Shown: positions 1 to 11,860, numbered from the stretch's first letter. The stretch is 64,000 nucleotides of DNA from Macrolepiota albuminosa (GCA_027475525.1 JAMWFC010000117.1:1040183-1104182), one strand, 5' to 3'. A program made the numbers and translations. The notes: generated by a model not told the origin, from the sequence alone.

Positions 1-8
1 ATAATGAT

Positions 9-1661
9 CTAAGATGCTCTATCCTTCTCAGCCTCTGCAGTTTCGGCACTGGCTTGGAGTTTTGCAGCACGAGAGAGCTCAGCGGCTTGGCGAATAGCCC
101 AGGTTAACTCGTAAGTTCTGACCGCATCTGCATCAAAATTAGAACATTGGTACAACGGACATGTTTTGCTTGATCGATGACTGACCATCGTAAGTACTCA
201 AGATCTGAGCGCTCTCGGGATCCTCTTCAATATCTTCAATAATGTCGATCAGATTTGACACCTCTGAGAAGAAAGGATCGTCGTCTGGGAAGCGAAAAGC
301 CTGTTCCAGCTCATGACCGGGTCGACGCACTAATAACACAGGCTGAACATATGGGTTTACCAACCTGAGAGTTTGGTTGGATTGAGCAAAGCAGACTACA
401 TCAGAGTGCTTGATTTCCGTACTTGAATTGATAACCGTCAGCATACACCTCGAATTCACAACTGTAGTTGGTATCGTGTAGAGCAACGGTGTGGACAAAG
501 CTGCCAACAGCCCCACTATCATATTTCCTGTTACGTCCTCATCAAATAAATGTTTGTGGAGTGTGTTTAATCACTTTACCAAGTTGCGGCCGTGACACGG
601 GAAATCCTGTTTTCAGCGGCAATTTTGCTCTCGTCAATAGGTATCTTTGAGAGATTACCGGCATTCTCGTCCCACTCGAGCGAGTGTGCACTGACAGTGG
701 AGATGTCCACCTCTCCACCGAAATAGCGGGAAAGATCACAGAAGTGAGTACCTTGTTCGATAACGGGGCCAGCACTGATTTCGTGAGCGTCACCCAGGAA
801 TGCAGCGAGCAGTAGACTGACCTCTTTGATTTGTCCCACCAGTCGGGTTTAGCAATAGCTTCATATGCACAGGCGTATCGTGCGATGGTCGCCATGACGG
901 TGAGATTGTTTTCTTCTATGATTTGTTTCATCATCTGGACGGCTTTCAGGTACCGAAGCATATATCTGAAATCTCATGAGTCCTCGAGAACTCCGCCTAC
1001 CACCGCTAGCTTACCCGACGGAGCATATGGTCTTGGACTCGCTGATTGCTTTGGCAATTTTGAAAGCATCCTCGATCTCATCATACGTACCCGTAGCGAT
1101 TGGCTTTTCGATGAACATTGCAACATCAGGGAAATGCTTGAGAATTTGCATCTCAATATCACGTCCATGCTGGAGAGACCCACGAAACATTGGAGGACTA
1201 CCAACAATAACCGCGCGAGGCATATCCTTGGGAGACATGCTCTTTACAAAGTCTTCCAAAGTCTTGAAGACACGAGTGTCTTGATAAGCAGACACGACGA
1301 AGGAGTCGCATTTCTTCTGAAGGACAGCCGTGGCGCGTTCAATCGCGGGGTCAATGAGGGCGACGACCTTAAGACGGCGACCGAGTTTGCTGCAGCTGGT
1401 TGGTACCACTGACGCGGATGATCAATCAACTGATCAAACTTACTGTTCAAATCGAAAAGAATGGTTCCACGGGCCTTCGTCGGATCCTTGGGAAAGATCA
1501 GGCATCTCGAGATTGGAAGTCAATGATGTAGATACCGAACATGATGTTGCCTGCACCAATGAAGACGACATTGAAATCATCGGACCCGCCGACGTGGCTC
1601 GCCCTATTATAGTTGGTGAGTATAATTAGACGTCCACGAAGGACGAGACAGACTTGTCCAT
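9..1661 (-). CDS. Gfo/Idh/MocA-family NAD(P)-dependent oxidoreductase, 9 exons
   Basis: A complete gene was assembled by hand from nine exons: 1661-1654, 1603-1536, 1486-1444, 1395-1015, 965-822, 774-580, 527-423, 364-186 and 127-9. Their sum is 1242 nt, giving 413 aa, and every junction is GT-AG with introns of 47-58 nt. The N-terminus holds a Rossmann glycine motif (VVFIGAGN) for the dinucleotide. An EKP motif (FIEKPIAT) follows, as is usual in this family. The C-terminal half has the EQGTHFCDLSRYFGG stretch and a sheet-rich substrate domain. The family oxidises or reduces sugars, inositols and related compounds in the cytosol; the substrate cannot be told from sequence. The start is the ATG at 1661, whose three-residue first exon joins in frame. 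The last exon is Ala/Glu-rich. Identity as a family member is firm, the exact reaction is not. Confidence 0.88.
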
Positions 1662-1888
1662 AGGAATAAGCCTCCATGGATCAATAGATGAGCGGCGAGA
1701 GGAGACGCCAGAGGATCTACGGTCTGAGAGGCGACGTTCAGAGGGTTTGCGACTGGACACCATGGGGGGTCAATGTAATGCTTTGAAGATGGTGATAGAA
1801 TGAATAACGATTTATAAAGTCGATAATGATCTACTCCACTCTCCTGTCAGATAAATCCGCTCTAACATCTACATAGTACTCCTATACA

Positions 1889-2392
1889 TTACGACAGCGG
1901 TGCCTCCATTACCATTTGCTGCCGTCTTGAGAGCTCATCTCGTCTTCTTTCCGCGCGTTCGAGCCGGTCACTCATTGCCTTGAGCTCCGCCTGTAGTTTC
2001 TCGTTTTCCCGAGAGAGCTTCATCACATTGGATGCTCGCTTCTTAACCTTTTCTGCACTGCAGAGCGAACATGGGTTTACTATCATCCGATGTGGCGACT
2101 CATGTCGAGTAACAAGACACTTACTCGGCATTCGAAGATGCGCCGAGAATTGTGGTTATGTCCAACTCAAGATCGAGGTTCGCACCAGGAATCTCTGGAA
2201 GAGACATGATTTGCAATATTGCCTCGTGAGGCGTCTCGTCATCAGCATGCTCTGAGGGCCCCAAGTTTGAGCTTGTGTCTGGCTGTGGTGTGCTGAGCAA
2301 TGCGATCCATATCAGCTGGAACTCGCCGTATTCTTCAGGGAACGAGCAGACTCAGCCTCTTTATGCTTGAGTTTAACAGACAGAGAGCTCAT
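1889..2392 (-). CDS. Small coiled-coil protein, function unknown
   Basis: The last exon (about 2064-1889) encodes a charged heptad-like helix rich in Lys, Arg, Glu and Leu. It starts after a good GTAAGT...GCAG intron at about 2065-2119. The preceding exon reads an acidic segment with LPEIPGANLDLELDITTIL. A plausible first exon is the ATG at 2392 plus three codons, joined by an intron of about 91 nt; this first junction is uncertain. The predicted product is about 113 aa. The helix resembles a leucine zipper, but no basic DNA-contact motif is obvious, so I do not call a bZIP. The gene is divergent from the PIG-Y-like gene and shares a 143-bp spacer with it. Confidence 0.5.
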
Positions 2393-2535
2393 GGTGGTGG
2401 TCGAAAAGCAAGATATCAACAAGGAGTTCTTATCACCCAGACAACCAAATTTGGCACAGCTTTTAATCGGCCACCATGTTAAGGTACTTTTATAGGGCCA
2501 CGCTTCACTTCTGATCTACATCCAGCCTTTCATAG
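2393..2535. promoter_or_regulatory. Divergent promoter spacer
   Basis: These 143 bp lie between the start codons of the minus-strand coiled-coil gene and the plus-strand PIG-Y-like gene. They must hold both promoters and 5' leaders unless the leaders are spliced. No clear TATA box is visible. Confidence 0.35.
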
Positions 2536-2812
2536 ATGATCATAAACTTCGGACACCTCATAGTCAGCTTCTCCGTTGGTTTCTTTGTTCTGGCAAGTTA
2601 CGCTGTTCTATTCAGCGCTTTCCTCCCACCTACCGGCCTTTCGGTGCGTAACTCGACCTTTGGCTCTTGGGAGCCGCACTAATTCCATCCAGCTATTCGA
2701 CACACTAGCCTACGACACGCACTACAAGTACTTCGTCCTCCTCATTATCCCGACAAGTGCCTACTTTGTCATCGCGAACTGGGTGGGGTGGCAATTTTAC
2801 CGCAATTCATGA
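2536..2812 (+). CDS. PIG-Y-like subunit of the GPI-GlcNAc transferase
   Basis: Two exons (2536-2643 and 2693-2812) are joined across a 49-nt GTGCGT...CCAG intron and give a 75-aa protein, close to the roughly 71 aa of animal PIG-Y. Two hydrophobic helices are visible: residues about 5-30, and about 48-66 ending in an Asn-Trp-x-Gly-Trp-x-Phe-x-Arg-Asn tail. In the known family this small membrane protein binds PIG-A in the complex that transfers GlcNAc to phosphatidylinositol on the cytosolic face of the ER, the first step of GPI-anchor synthesis. The call rests on size, topology and the C-terminal motif; another small ER membrane protein is the alternative. Confidence 0.6.
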
Positions 2813-2893
2813 TTGGGAGGGTATATAGTTGGAATCATTACAGAAATAAGTTAACAATAAATAGTGTCGGCCAGACTCAAAACGGATGAAACT

Positions 2894-5800
2894 CTATTCT
2901 CTTGACAGAGACTTGAGTGAAGAGGGTCTGGACTTTCGTTGCATCTCACGTAGTTCCTGCCAAAGTCTGCTTCTCGTGCTGTCGTTTGCAGGCTCAGTTC
3001 GCGTTGGGCTACTGGCTTTCTCGCTGGGAGTCGCATGAGACCCTGTATTCAATTCGTGTTTGCTTGGCGAACGCTTCAGTCTTGGGCTCCTTTGTGAAAA
3101 TGGCCGCGGTTTGAGAAGGCTAACGGCGGTTGGAAGTTGGTTTGAGTGTGCGGATGGTGATGCTTGCTCCTTTGATGTGCGTGGGAACACGTCATGACTA
3201 AGTCCATAATTACTCGGGCGAGTCTGTCGGGGAGCAGCAGTTGGAAGCCGGAGATATCTCGCTCGCCTGCGCAAGACATATCACTAGTGTGCGAATTGAT
3301 ACAACGAAAGCAGACTTACGCCACCGCTTTGAGCGCCATCTTGGTACGGTGAATCTGGATCCACTTGTCTAAATATCTCTCTCCAGTAAGGAGTCAGGCT
3401 GTGAATGTCTCGCGATATTTTGGGTCTTACTGAGAGTGGTATTTCTATCCCTTTCGCGTGCCTTCGTAGCTTGAAGAGCTCGCGGCATAGCTTGTCGCCA
3501 CGTTTTAAAATACTTCGCCTTGGTGTTGTTGGCGTGAAGGCGTATAGCAGGCAGCGACTGATTGTCGATGAACACAGCAGATAGATGTCACCAATACGAC
3601 ACGCACCTTCGTCTTGGAATGCCATAGACCGAAGGCTCTGAATAGTGCGTTCCTTCCGGTCTGAATTGTCACAACGCGCTCCTGTTATGATAAGAATCAA
3701 TTTCCGAAGGTCAATGAGTGATAGGATATGCTACGATGGGGCGCAATTTTTCAGCATTAAAATGATCCCTCCATTTGTCCCAGAAGCATGCGATAACAGA
3801 GATTTTGATTTCATTCTCTTTTTCTTTCAGTGTAGTTCTTCGGTGTCGATTGATGCGTGCTAATCCAAGCCAGCGAGTAAAGACGCGGCGCATGTTATCT
3901 TAAATTGGATAGAATAGGTGCATCGAGCTCAAGATTCTGATTAGTACTCACCTTCTCTTTTCACTAGCAAATAACTCTGCAGAAGGCTCAATACTTCTAA
4001 ACTATGAGCGTATACTTTCTGCCATTTCTTGAACGTGATACTAGACAAAAATGTCAATTTACGGAAAAGAGACTACATTGTGACTCACATTAGGAGGGTA
4101 ACATTGTAGCTCTGTGCTATATCCAGTTCTCTCAACCTGGTTGCAATGACGCGATTTGTCCAAGTCGTTAAAGCGCATCGTTGAATTCGCTAAATTTAGG
4201 CAAGTTTTGATGATAATCTAAGGCATAGTCATGAATCTCTGACCTTCTCTATTCTATCTTGGATCAGGTTCTCAGCTAGCCTTCGCTGCTTCACTTGGCG
4301 GCCTCGGAGGAGCCATGCTACGATGATATTTTAAGTAGACCGATGCTGTCAGCGTGTTATGAAGCTTACTACAGAAGACCCTTCTAATGCGTTGCTTGTC
4401 GAACTCTGCAAGCCGCCTTTCAGTCGCCTTTTGATTCATAGCCTCATGCCAGGTTTTCCAAGCACGACGAGTGGCAAAGAAATTGACAGCCATCTTCGCC
4501 AACCGGACCATCTTTAGCTTCTCGCGAAGCTTCATCCGCCAAACTAAGATCGCCTTGTAGCAAATCTGTTCTGAGTCGCATTGTATGGCGACTAAGTATG
4601 CATCTCGATGGGTAGAATATACTTGACGCCATCTGTGAAACAAGGACACCATACTACTTGAATCGGAGCGCATGGCGAATGCCAAAGCAAGGCCTACACG
4701 GTATGAGATTAACATTGAGTAATTTAGGGAGGGAACCGTACCATTGTTGTGGCTTTGCTGTTGTAACCGCTGTTTCCAGACCGACCACGCAGCATAAACC
4801 AGGTTCGAGGCCTTTAGGCGTTCTACCGTCTTGCCCTGTCTTCGAGCTTTCCAAACTCGAAAAACAGCTCGAACAAGCAGATCATCCTGACGAGAGATGT
4901 GTTTGAGAGCTCGGTTTTCCATGGTCTGCTAGTGCATTAATGGACATTGCAGAGGGGTTGATAATAGAAAGAACACACATATAACCGATCTTGGGCAGCT
5001 TTCCAGGACCTGATAGACCATTCCACAAGTACGCGCTGGTAAAACTCCATGGCCAACCTGTGATCAGACCTTTACGACAATCAAGTTGATATGTTTCAAC
5101 GAGCAAAGAGCTTACATGTTTTTTTGCCAAATCGACAGTGCACCCCTCATCAATCTCCAATCGATCCTCTCGGAGATTATTCGTTCGTAGGAATGCAATT
5201 GTCTCGCACTTCGCCACATATCCCAAAATCGCAACACAGTCCCTTCATTAGAAGCTCGTAATGCATCATCTGCAACGACCTCAAGTTGGTTGATTGCAGA
5301 GAGTCGTTGTTTCCAGAGACCATAGAATCGATGCACCAATCGTTCGGTGCAGTACCGGCCAAATGTATGACAGCGATACAACTGTCGCCATTTCCCCCAA
5401 GCATCCTTGCATAACTTCAGCGTTCGTTTTTCCCGAATTGTTTTCATTTTTTGGCGCATGTTCTGGCGCCACTTGTCCTGTTCCCTTCCTCTCAGCCGAC
5501 GCCTCCAGATAGCAAGAAATTTCTTGCGGAAACGGTTATCAGAAAATATAGATATGCGCTGATAGAGGTCCTGACGAGATAAAGTGACTTTTCTCCACTG
5601 TTGTAGATGAATGCGCATGATCAAGTTGGCACGGGCTTCGGCAATTTGGACGTTGGTTGTCTATGACAGTTTCAAGATGTATAGAATAGAAGTAAAATAC
5701 ATGATAGTAAACGCACCACTATCCACTGATATAATTGAGTCCATACTTTCCAGCAACGCTCTATTAATCTGGTTTTCCTAAAGATTTCCGCTTCTGCTTC

Positions 5801-6661
5801 ATCTCTTTCCCTTTTAATTCTGCTCCAAGCATCATCTTCATTGATAACACTCCCTTTTCTTTCTCTTGCGCTTGTGATGACCTGTCTAGCGGTCGCAGGT
5901 GTAATGTCTGCAGGGTCAAGGGGTTTGAGGTTGTGGGTGATAAGTTGTGGACGGCGGGTAGCGGCAAGATGTCTTGTGGATGGCGCATTGATGTCCTGAC
6001 TCTCTGAAGGTAAAGAGGGTCTGAAACTCCATGGTCTGTGCTGATGCTTGGCTGGTGGCATGTCAGGCGATAAAAGCAATGAATTGCGTCTCAGATCGTC
6101 CGACGAATCGGACGCCGTAGTTTGACCTCTATATTGTCGCTTTGACTGAGTAGAAATAGAAGATGAGGATGGTACGTCGAGGTCGGCGGCATGGGATGGT
6201 ATACTAAGTGTATCCTCAGTAGATACGGGAACCCTGAACTGTGTACCACGTCCTATAACATGATTTGTTAGATGCGACTGACCAGAAGGTCGATTATGAT
6301 TTTCCAGTTCATTTGCACGGATATGTTGCGCCTTGACTGCGTTCCATTTGTCACCCCAATTCTTCCCCTTCATCGTCCCGAGTTTTAGTAGCTTTCCATA
6401 GTAGACCACTTCCTGAGGATCAAGGCTGCGGTCTCTAAGGACATCATTGTACGCCTTGAAGACGCTCAAGAAAGTAGTCGCGGAGGGGCCAGCACGATCA
6501 ATGACTGCATCCAAAAGGTCAATATCCTCAGGCAACAGGCCAGTGAGTTCGGGGACAGACGCATTGGTCGAGGACCTAGAAACGTCAGCAGACAAAGCAT
6601 GCTCTAGATGGCGCGTAGCCTTGAATGGGGGGGAAGCGCGAGTCGGTCGAAACTTGGACAT
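2894..6661 (-). CDS. sfi1: Sfi1-family spindle pole body protein
   Basis: A large multi-exon gene reads leftward from the ATG at 6661 (MSKFRPTR) to the stop at 2894. The first exon (about 6661-5760) encodes a conserved helical N-terminus and a Ser-rich linker. Later exons (about 5624-5112, 4922-4272, 3893-3711, 3575-3369 and 3274-2894) encode many units of about 30-35 residues with the Sfi1 pattern of Phe/Trp, two residues, then Trp-Lys/Arg, such as RRFW..WR, FLAIWRRRL and AWGKWRQLY. The C-terminus is Ser/Pro-rich with a final short helix. In yeast, Sfi1 repeats bind centrin along a long helix and form the half-bridge needed for spindle pole body duplication. Intron ends were not all fixed, so exon limits are approximate. 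Family identity is strong because of the repeat density. Confidence 0.8.
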
Positions 6662-6781
6662 AACAATATGATCGGGACACGCTTGGACGATCGAGACGCG
6701 TTCAACAAACTGTGTTTGTGCATGTTGGTCTCGACACGAAAATCCGATTCATTTATAGCTTGTACATATTTTCATACATAG

Positions 6782-9615
6782 CTACGTCCTCCACAAATCT
6801 GCAAACGGCATCGCTGCATAGGAACCTTGGATGTCCCAATTCAACTCCTGCGTGTTCCTGGAGATATCAACATATGGAGCCGGATCTGGAGGCGTAGGGT
6901 ACCCTTGAGTTACGGTCCTCACGAAGTGAGAAAGACTGAGATCCATGTCGACCTCGCCAGATTGATAGAATCCCCCGATTGAGGTACCATTCTGTGGCTG
7001 GTCATATTGATCAACGCCATACATGATGTCTGGCCAGGAGCAGGTAAAGGACGTATCGGGAGTCTGTCCGTCACGAGGATATGGATCGGCATAATCGCTG
7101 ACAGGAAATTCAGGAATGACTTGAGAAGGTACAGAGTGATGTTTTGCCAGCAGTGATGACAAAAACCGGCAATACAGAGCTGGTGCATGCCGTGCGTCTA
7201 TTGCCACATCTTTGGAACCTAATATCTCGATAAGACCTCGCACATCCTGAATGATCTCAGATTGTGTCTTTTGGTCCAAAAGATGGAGTAACGTAGGACG
7301 TAGAAGCTGTGAAGAAGTGTGAGGGCGGGAATTATACAATACAGACCACATACGTTGATCAGAAACGCAGCCGCAAATGAAACGTAAAGAAAATTCGCGC
7401 CCATTGCAAATCGCAAGTGTCCTGTTGGATAGAGACGTTCCGCCATGATCTGAATGACCTCGCGAGCCGCTTTAATCGACCCCTGAAGGATTTCAGAATC
7501 TTTTGACAACCCTGACTTGACGGCGTGCTGAAAGCCCACAGCAAGAACAACTAAGCGTAGGTATGCAGTGATCCTAACAAAGATAAAGATAAACCATATG
7601 AATCTTCTGATGTTTAGCGATTTCGACATACATTTGTGTTGTATTGCCTCGATAAGCACAAATCGGGATCGCTGGTGGAATCGACTCAGCAGAGCAATGC
7701 GTGTCAATCACCTTCACCTACGATGATTTGAGAACTCCTGGGCATAGATCTCTACCCATCCTGACAACTCGTGCGAAAGTTCTGCTTCTGTTCTCAAAGC
7801 CAAAGAAACTACCTCAAATTCCTGGCTTGACGGTCAACGATGATATTAGACAAGTACGCTTCGTTATATACAACTCACTTGTGGATGCGGTACAATTGCT
7901 GGTTGCACCGGAAATGACCTATGCGAATCTGGGTTAGCATCGGTCTCAGTCTTTTTCGCCATGATCGCTCTGAATCGAGCGACGATGATAATTATGTGCA
8001 CATATGCACAAAGATGAACGTCGTAAGGCAACGTCCCTGGCAGACGGTACCATTCTCGAGAGTGCCTAGCAAGATAGTCATCGAGGCAAAGCATGGGCAT
8101 TTTGCCAAATTGGATCGCATGTGATCCGTCGACACAATAACAGTTGAGCCACGTTCGTGTCCTGTTCAACTTCTCTCTCTCACTACAAGTAATCGGCGGA
8201 GGCTGATTGAGTTCTAGTTCTATTGCCATTCTTGAAATGTGGCTGTAAACTGTCAACGTCGTACTAAATATACGATTCACATACCGAATAGCTACTCCCA
8301 TGAGTAACCAGCTGCGGTCTTCTGCCCATTTCTTCTTTGGAATGGGGTAGACGGCCATTACAAGGTAAGCTTGACAGACATCAACACTTTTCGACCCATC
8401 AATCAGTGCCCGTCCGGCTGCATCGCGAGCAAATTCCATAGCCATCAGATACAAGGTCGGTTTCTCTTCATAGTAGCGAGAGGCAACAGCACAGACTACG
8501 ACAGCAGATTATTCAACGCTCATACACATCAACGAAACAAACAGCACTTACTGACGGTGAATAAAAACGGACAGGTCCAGATCAGATTTTGAGGTGTATG
8601 CAGCTCGGGATCCAGTATTGAAAAGAATGGCTAGAATCGCACATAAGTTTATGAGTGCAAGAATTGTAGAATTGTACATTAATCGAATCGAAAAATCTGC
8701 GGCAAGGGATCGTCACTCAAATTCAAAGCAATGAATAGATATAGGTGCCATACATTTTGAAAAGATACATGATTTCCTCCGCATACAGATCACAGTACGT
8801 CACAATATCTGGTGGTGACAAGTTTTCCGGTCCTTAAACTAAAATTAATATTCGGTTCGCATTGTAAAAACTCAAAACGCTAATGTATACCTGGTGGAAA
8901 CTTGATTCGAATTGATTCTTCGGCCGTTCTGGCTGTTGATGACCATCTCAGGAGCATGAGACTCTTCTCTATCGCAGAAGGCGATCGTTAGCCATCGTGA
9001 CAAGAGAGTAAAAAACTCACTAATGTCAGGCGGACGTATAGACTGAGCACGCGTCATTGACTCCTGTATCCTTCTGTCTGCCCTCAATTTGTCAAATCGA
9101 AGAAGCAGCTGCTGAATCTCAAGGTCTTGGTGGTGGGCCCTCGCTTGCAAGTCCTCATGGGTACTATAGGATATGAGGCAACTGCACATTACGTGCAATG
9201 TTGACGTACGGTGCTGGTTTGCGTTTCTTTCGACTTCGAGCAAGGCAATTATGACCTCCTGCTTGGCATCTACGACAAACACTTTCACCAGGGTCGAATT
9301 GGCACTTCACCTTTTGGAATGTCAGGCAATGGGCTATATTGCACAGTTATTGGGACATACTTTTAACGACTTGCAATGGACACAGGCGCCAGAACTTCAG
9401 GGTTTGAGGTCTCAAGGCTTAAACGTACCTCAAAGGACTCACGATCGCGAAACAACCGGTCTATGCATCTGCGAGAACTTTGCGTCATTTCCCTCCTCAT
9501 CACTTTCACTGACATCTGCTGGACTCGAGAAACGAAAATTCAGGGATGGTGGATACGGCATTATGACTGGACAGGATGAATCTAACTTGACAAGATTACG
9601 TTTTCTATTGGACAT
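6782..9615 (-). CDS. Zn2Cys6 transcription factor with Fungal_trans domain
   Basis: The gene reads leftward from about 9615. The first exon is Ser/acidic. Across two short introns the zinc cluster follows at about 9400-9245 with exact C-x2-C-x6-C-x8-C-x2-C-x6-C spacing, then a basic stretch (RSRKKRKP). A coiled-coil linker follows (about 9160-9050), and then the fungal-specific transcription factor domain, best seen at 8454-7864 and 7550-7359. The last exon (7351-6782) is a polar tail ending in DLWRT. The cluster binds DNA as a dimer in known relatives and the middle domain is regulatory. The stretch around NRTRTWLNCYCVDGS recalls Leu3/Aro80-like activators of amino-acid metabolism, but the target genes are not inferable. 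The start could also be the in-frame Met at 9633. Not every intron was fixed. Confidence 0.83.
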
Positions 9616-9720
9616 AATTGAACATATTCTCACGAAATACTTACTGGCCAGACAGAAGGATTAGAACTAGACTGGCAGTTACTAAACAAGTTCTTTAGGT
9701 TAACACGAGGCTGAGCCTAG

Positions 9721-10092
9721 TCTGAGGTCGGCGTCAAAACAAATGCCTGGATCGATACTAAATGTCAAGGGAAATTCGCGTCGACAGGTGAGACGGTGGA
9801 GATTGAAGTATTTGGAAGCTCCAGGACGTCGGACGCATATATATACCGTGATGCCGAAAAGATGATGAACTTCGGCCACCATCCGAAGTCAAATTCTTGC
9901 TTATCAATCTTGTTAGAAACCACAAGGCCTGCAGCTGAACAAATGGCAAACTTTAGGTTCTCTTTCGAATAGTTCGAACAGAAGAATCTTACCTTCCAGA
10001 CGCTTCGGGATCCATACATGCGACAGGTGAAAATAGTAGATATACCATATCTTCGTGGTGTGGGGAGCCATTATGGTCCAGAACTTTCCTGA
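9721..10092 (+). pseudogene. Decayed reading frame, unknown family
   Basis: One frame stays open for about 123 codons apart from a single TAG at 9970-9972. The translation looks protein-like on both sides of the stop (for example YRDAEKMMNFG before it and DPYMRQVKIVDIPYLRG after it). I recognise no family. It may be the remnant of a gene or an exon pair whose intron I cannot place. No start codon or upstream exon is evident, since stops sit just before 9721. Confidence 0.3.
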
Positions 10093-10599
10093 CAAACATC
10101 CCGCTATCCTCGGCTAATAACAGTAGGCCGAGGTCCAGTCGGGCCGTATATTGCGTAGGTATCCGGAAACGAGAATCTTTCGGGGAGAGACCGACTCATG
10201 CATGTGAGGTATTGGGGTCCGTCAAATTTTGACCCTTTTCATGAGATTTTGCAATGCCAGCCTTGTAATTATGAAAGATAACCACACACCAAAGCCTTCC
10301 ACTTGAATTCTGTGTCGAGGCTGAAATTTCGAACGTGTATGAACGTGCACGTCCTCTCCTCGAAAATGAGTCCAAGATGTGCATCTGAATGATATTACTG
10401 ACTGGTGTCCAGACGTAGCGAATACTAAATTCTCTAGCTATGTTCGGTGCTGCAAGCCTGATGCACAGCCATCAATCTAAGCTCCTGCCAGTATGAGCTT
10501 AAACTATAAGACCTTGAAAGAGGGGTATCGCAACACACGTGCAACTGTGTCTTTCTGCAAGGTCTGACTATATGATGATGACATAATCACAATGCATAT
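10093..10599. other. Intergenic stretch, no feature seen
   Basis: No plausible exon, RNA gene or repeat is visible. From about 10550 to the right the sequence loses CpG and becomes AT-rich, which marks the approach to the decayed DNA transposon. Confidence 0.5.
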
Positions 10600-10738
10600 C
10601 AATGTATCAACCCCCCCTCTCTAGTGTAGTACATATTTTCATAATGCATATCACCATAGTACATAAATTTCATAACACAAAAGATTTTTTGGGACTCACT
10701 CAAAAACCTAAAAATTGCATGTTGGTGACCTTGGATAG
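10600..10738 (+). mobile_element. Left remnant of the pogo-like element, up to the element A insertion
   Basis: This AT-rich stretch contains no CpG, like the matching stretch at 57832-60005. Its last four bases, ATAG (10735-10738), are repeated at 57832-57835, so it was continuous with that region before element A arrived. An ATG at about 10715 leads into the transposase frame that resumes after 57835. The outer end and terminal inverted repeat were not identified; the start given is approximate. Confidence 0.5.
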
Positions 10739-11246
10739 TGATAGGACCCCATACAGGATCAGCGCATCAATGGCAGGCTACAGCAACACGGCACAGGCTC
10801 AGAATACCTTAGCGCACGCTAATTATCCAATTTTGGCGATATTTGACGGCCGCGCACGGCAAGAAGCAGCACGGCAAGAAGCAGATCCGATCAATGATAG
10901 CGCCGACGGCAGCAAGAATGACAACTGACAGATGGCATCAGTCACTGACGACAGCGCTTAGGGAGAAGCCTGATGATCTATCAAAAACTGACGGACAGCT
11001 TGGCGTTTGACCTTGGCGTCTGACACCGCTTAGCGTCTCGATTTGACGCCTAACAACGCTTAGGTGTTCTGACAGGCAGAAGGATGATGGATTGATGGTT
11101 TAGCACCGCGATCTGCCGCCTGGTGGCGCCAAGGGTCTTGAAAGGACGGTAGGGATCTGAAACCGTTGGAGCTACCCCTATGAAATTTTCCAGTTTACCA
11201 CACTTTGGCGATGGTTGGTCACTGGCGATGGTGAACTCCTTGTAGT

Positions 11247-11379
11247 TGTCATGACCCACAGCATCATGACACTGGATACTGCTTAAATAGTGCCTGCAAC
11301 ATGTCAAGCCAGGCTTGACATTGTGGCCTTTTAGCCCAGTTGGTAGATCACTTCTATTGCAGGAGTTGTGGTCATCACA
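11247..11379 (+). repeat. Left 133-bp terminal repeat of the TRIM
   Basis: It appears identical to 11715-11847 by eye. It contains an A-box-like sequence, TAGCCCAGTTGG, at 11332-11343. Confidence 0.82.
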
Positions 11380-11414
11380 GAATGTCAAGCCTAAAAGGTC
11401 AAGCGTTCAACTCC
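11332..11414 (+). promoter_or_regulatory. Possible internal Pol III promoter (A and B boxes) in the TRIM
   Basis: TAGCCCAGTTGG (11332-11343) fits the tRNA A-box consensus TRGYNNARNNGG. GTTCAACTC (11405-11413) fits the B-box GWTCRANNC. The spacing of about 70 bp is longer than in a plain tRNA but within the range of intron-containing tRNA genes and SINEs. No cloverleaf is evident, so this is a promoter-like signal only. Confidence 0.35.
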
Positions 11415-11552
11415 CTGAGTTGGCAGATTCTGGGTGGTCCAGAATTGTTGCATTGGGGTCTCTCTGAACAATTGGCTTACTGGCAGGGGTCAGGGGGCCT
11501 ACTATTTAACAAGGCAGAATGCCAGGAGCTTGGACTAGAGACTGAGAGTCCT

Positions 11553-11688
11553 TGTGTTTCCCAGTTGGGCAGCTGACAGGCAGTCAGAAGGGGCCGACGG
11601 TACTTTCACAAGTCAGACCCTGTGTTTCCCAGTTGGGCAGCTGACAGGCAGTCAGAAGGGGCCGACAGTACTTTCACAGGCATCTTGA
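11553..11688 (+). repeat. Two diverged 68-bp tandem units inside the TRIM
   Basis: Units begin at 11553 and 11621 (TGTGTTTCCCAG) and differ at a few bases. The period is 68 bp and the copies have diverged, so this is a true internal repeat, unlike the 77-bp duplications elsewhere in the window. Confidence 0.7.
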
Positions 11689-11714
11689 GGGCTCGATGCT
11701 TAAAGAGAGGGCAC

Positions 11715-11847
11715 TGTCATGACCCACAGCATCATGACACTGGATACTGCTTAAATAGTGCCTGCAACATGTCAAGCCAGGCTTGACATTGTGGCCTTTT
11801 AGCCCAGTTGGTAGATCACTTCTATTGCAGGAGTTGTGGTCATCACA
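11715..11847 (+). repeat. Right 133-bp terminal repeat of the TRIM
   Basis: Direct copy of 11247-11379. It ends next to the target duplication GTAGT, a few bases before the TATA-like sequence of the host LTR. Confidence 0.82.
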
Positions 11848-11851
11848 GTAG

Positions 11852-11860
11852 TATATATAG
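11852..11860 (+). promoter_or_regulatory. TATA-like box of the LTR of element A
   Basis: TATATATAG follows immediately after the TRIM insertion site. The same position in other LTRs reads TATATATAG or TATAAAAG, with transcription presumably starting shortly downstream. Confidence 0.45.

Larger units (their letters stand above)
11247..11847 (+). mobile_element. 601-bp TRIM-like element inside the LTR of A
   Basis: The element has two direct terminal repeats of 133 bp (11247-11379 and 11715-11847) that begin TGTCATG and end CATCACA. It is flanked by a perfect 5-bp duplication, GTAGT (11242-11246 and 11848-11852). The uninterrupted LTR sequence at the other copies reads straight through this site. 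The interior is 335 bp and has no coding potential. A purine tract (AAAGAGAGGG) lies just before the right repeat, as a polypurine tract should. These features fit a terminal-repeat retrotransposon in miniature, which must borrow proteins from an autonomous LTR element. Confidence 0.82.

Noticed and set aside
831..1412. 193-aa plus-strand frame
   Set aside because: It is the opposite strand of exons 4-6 of the oxidoreductase gene, whose splicing and motifs fit far better.
11320..11420. A tRNA gene in the TRIM
   Set aside because: A and B boxes are present but I see no acceptor stem or cloverleaf, and the spacing is too long. Kept only as a promoter-like signal.
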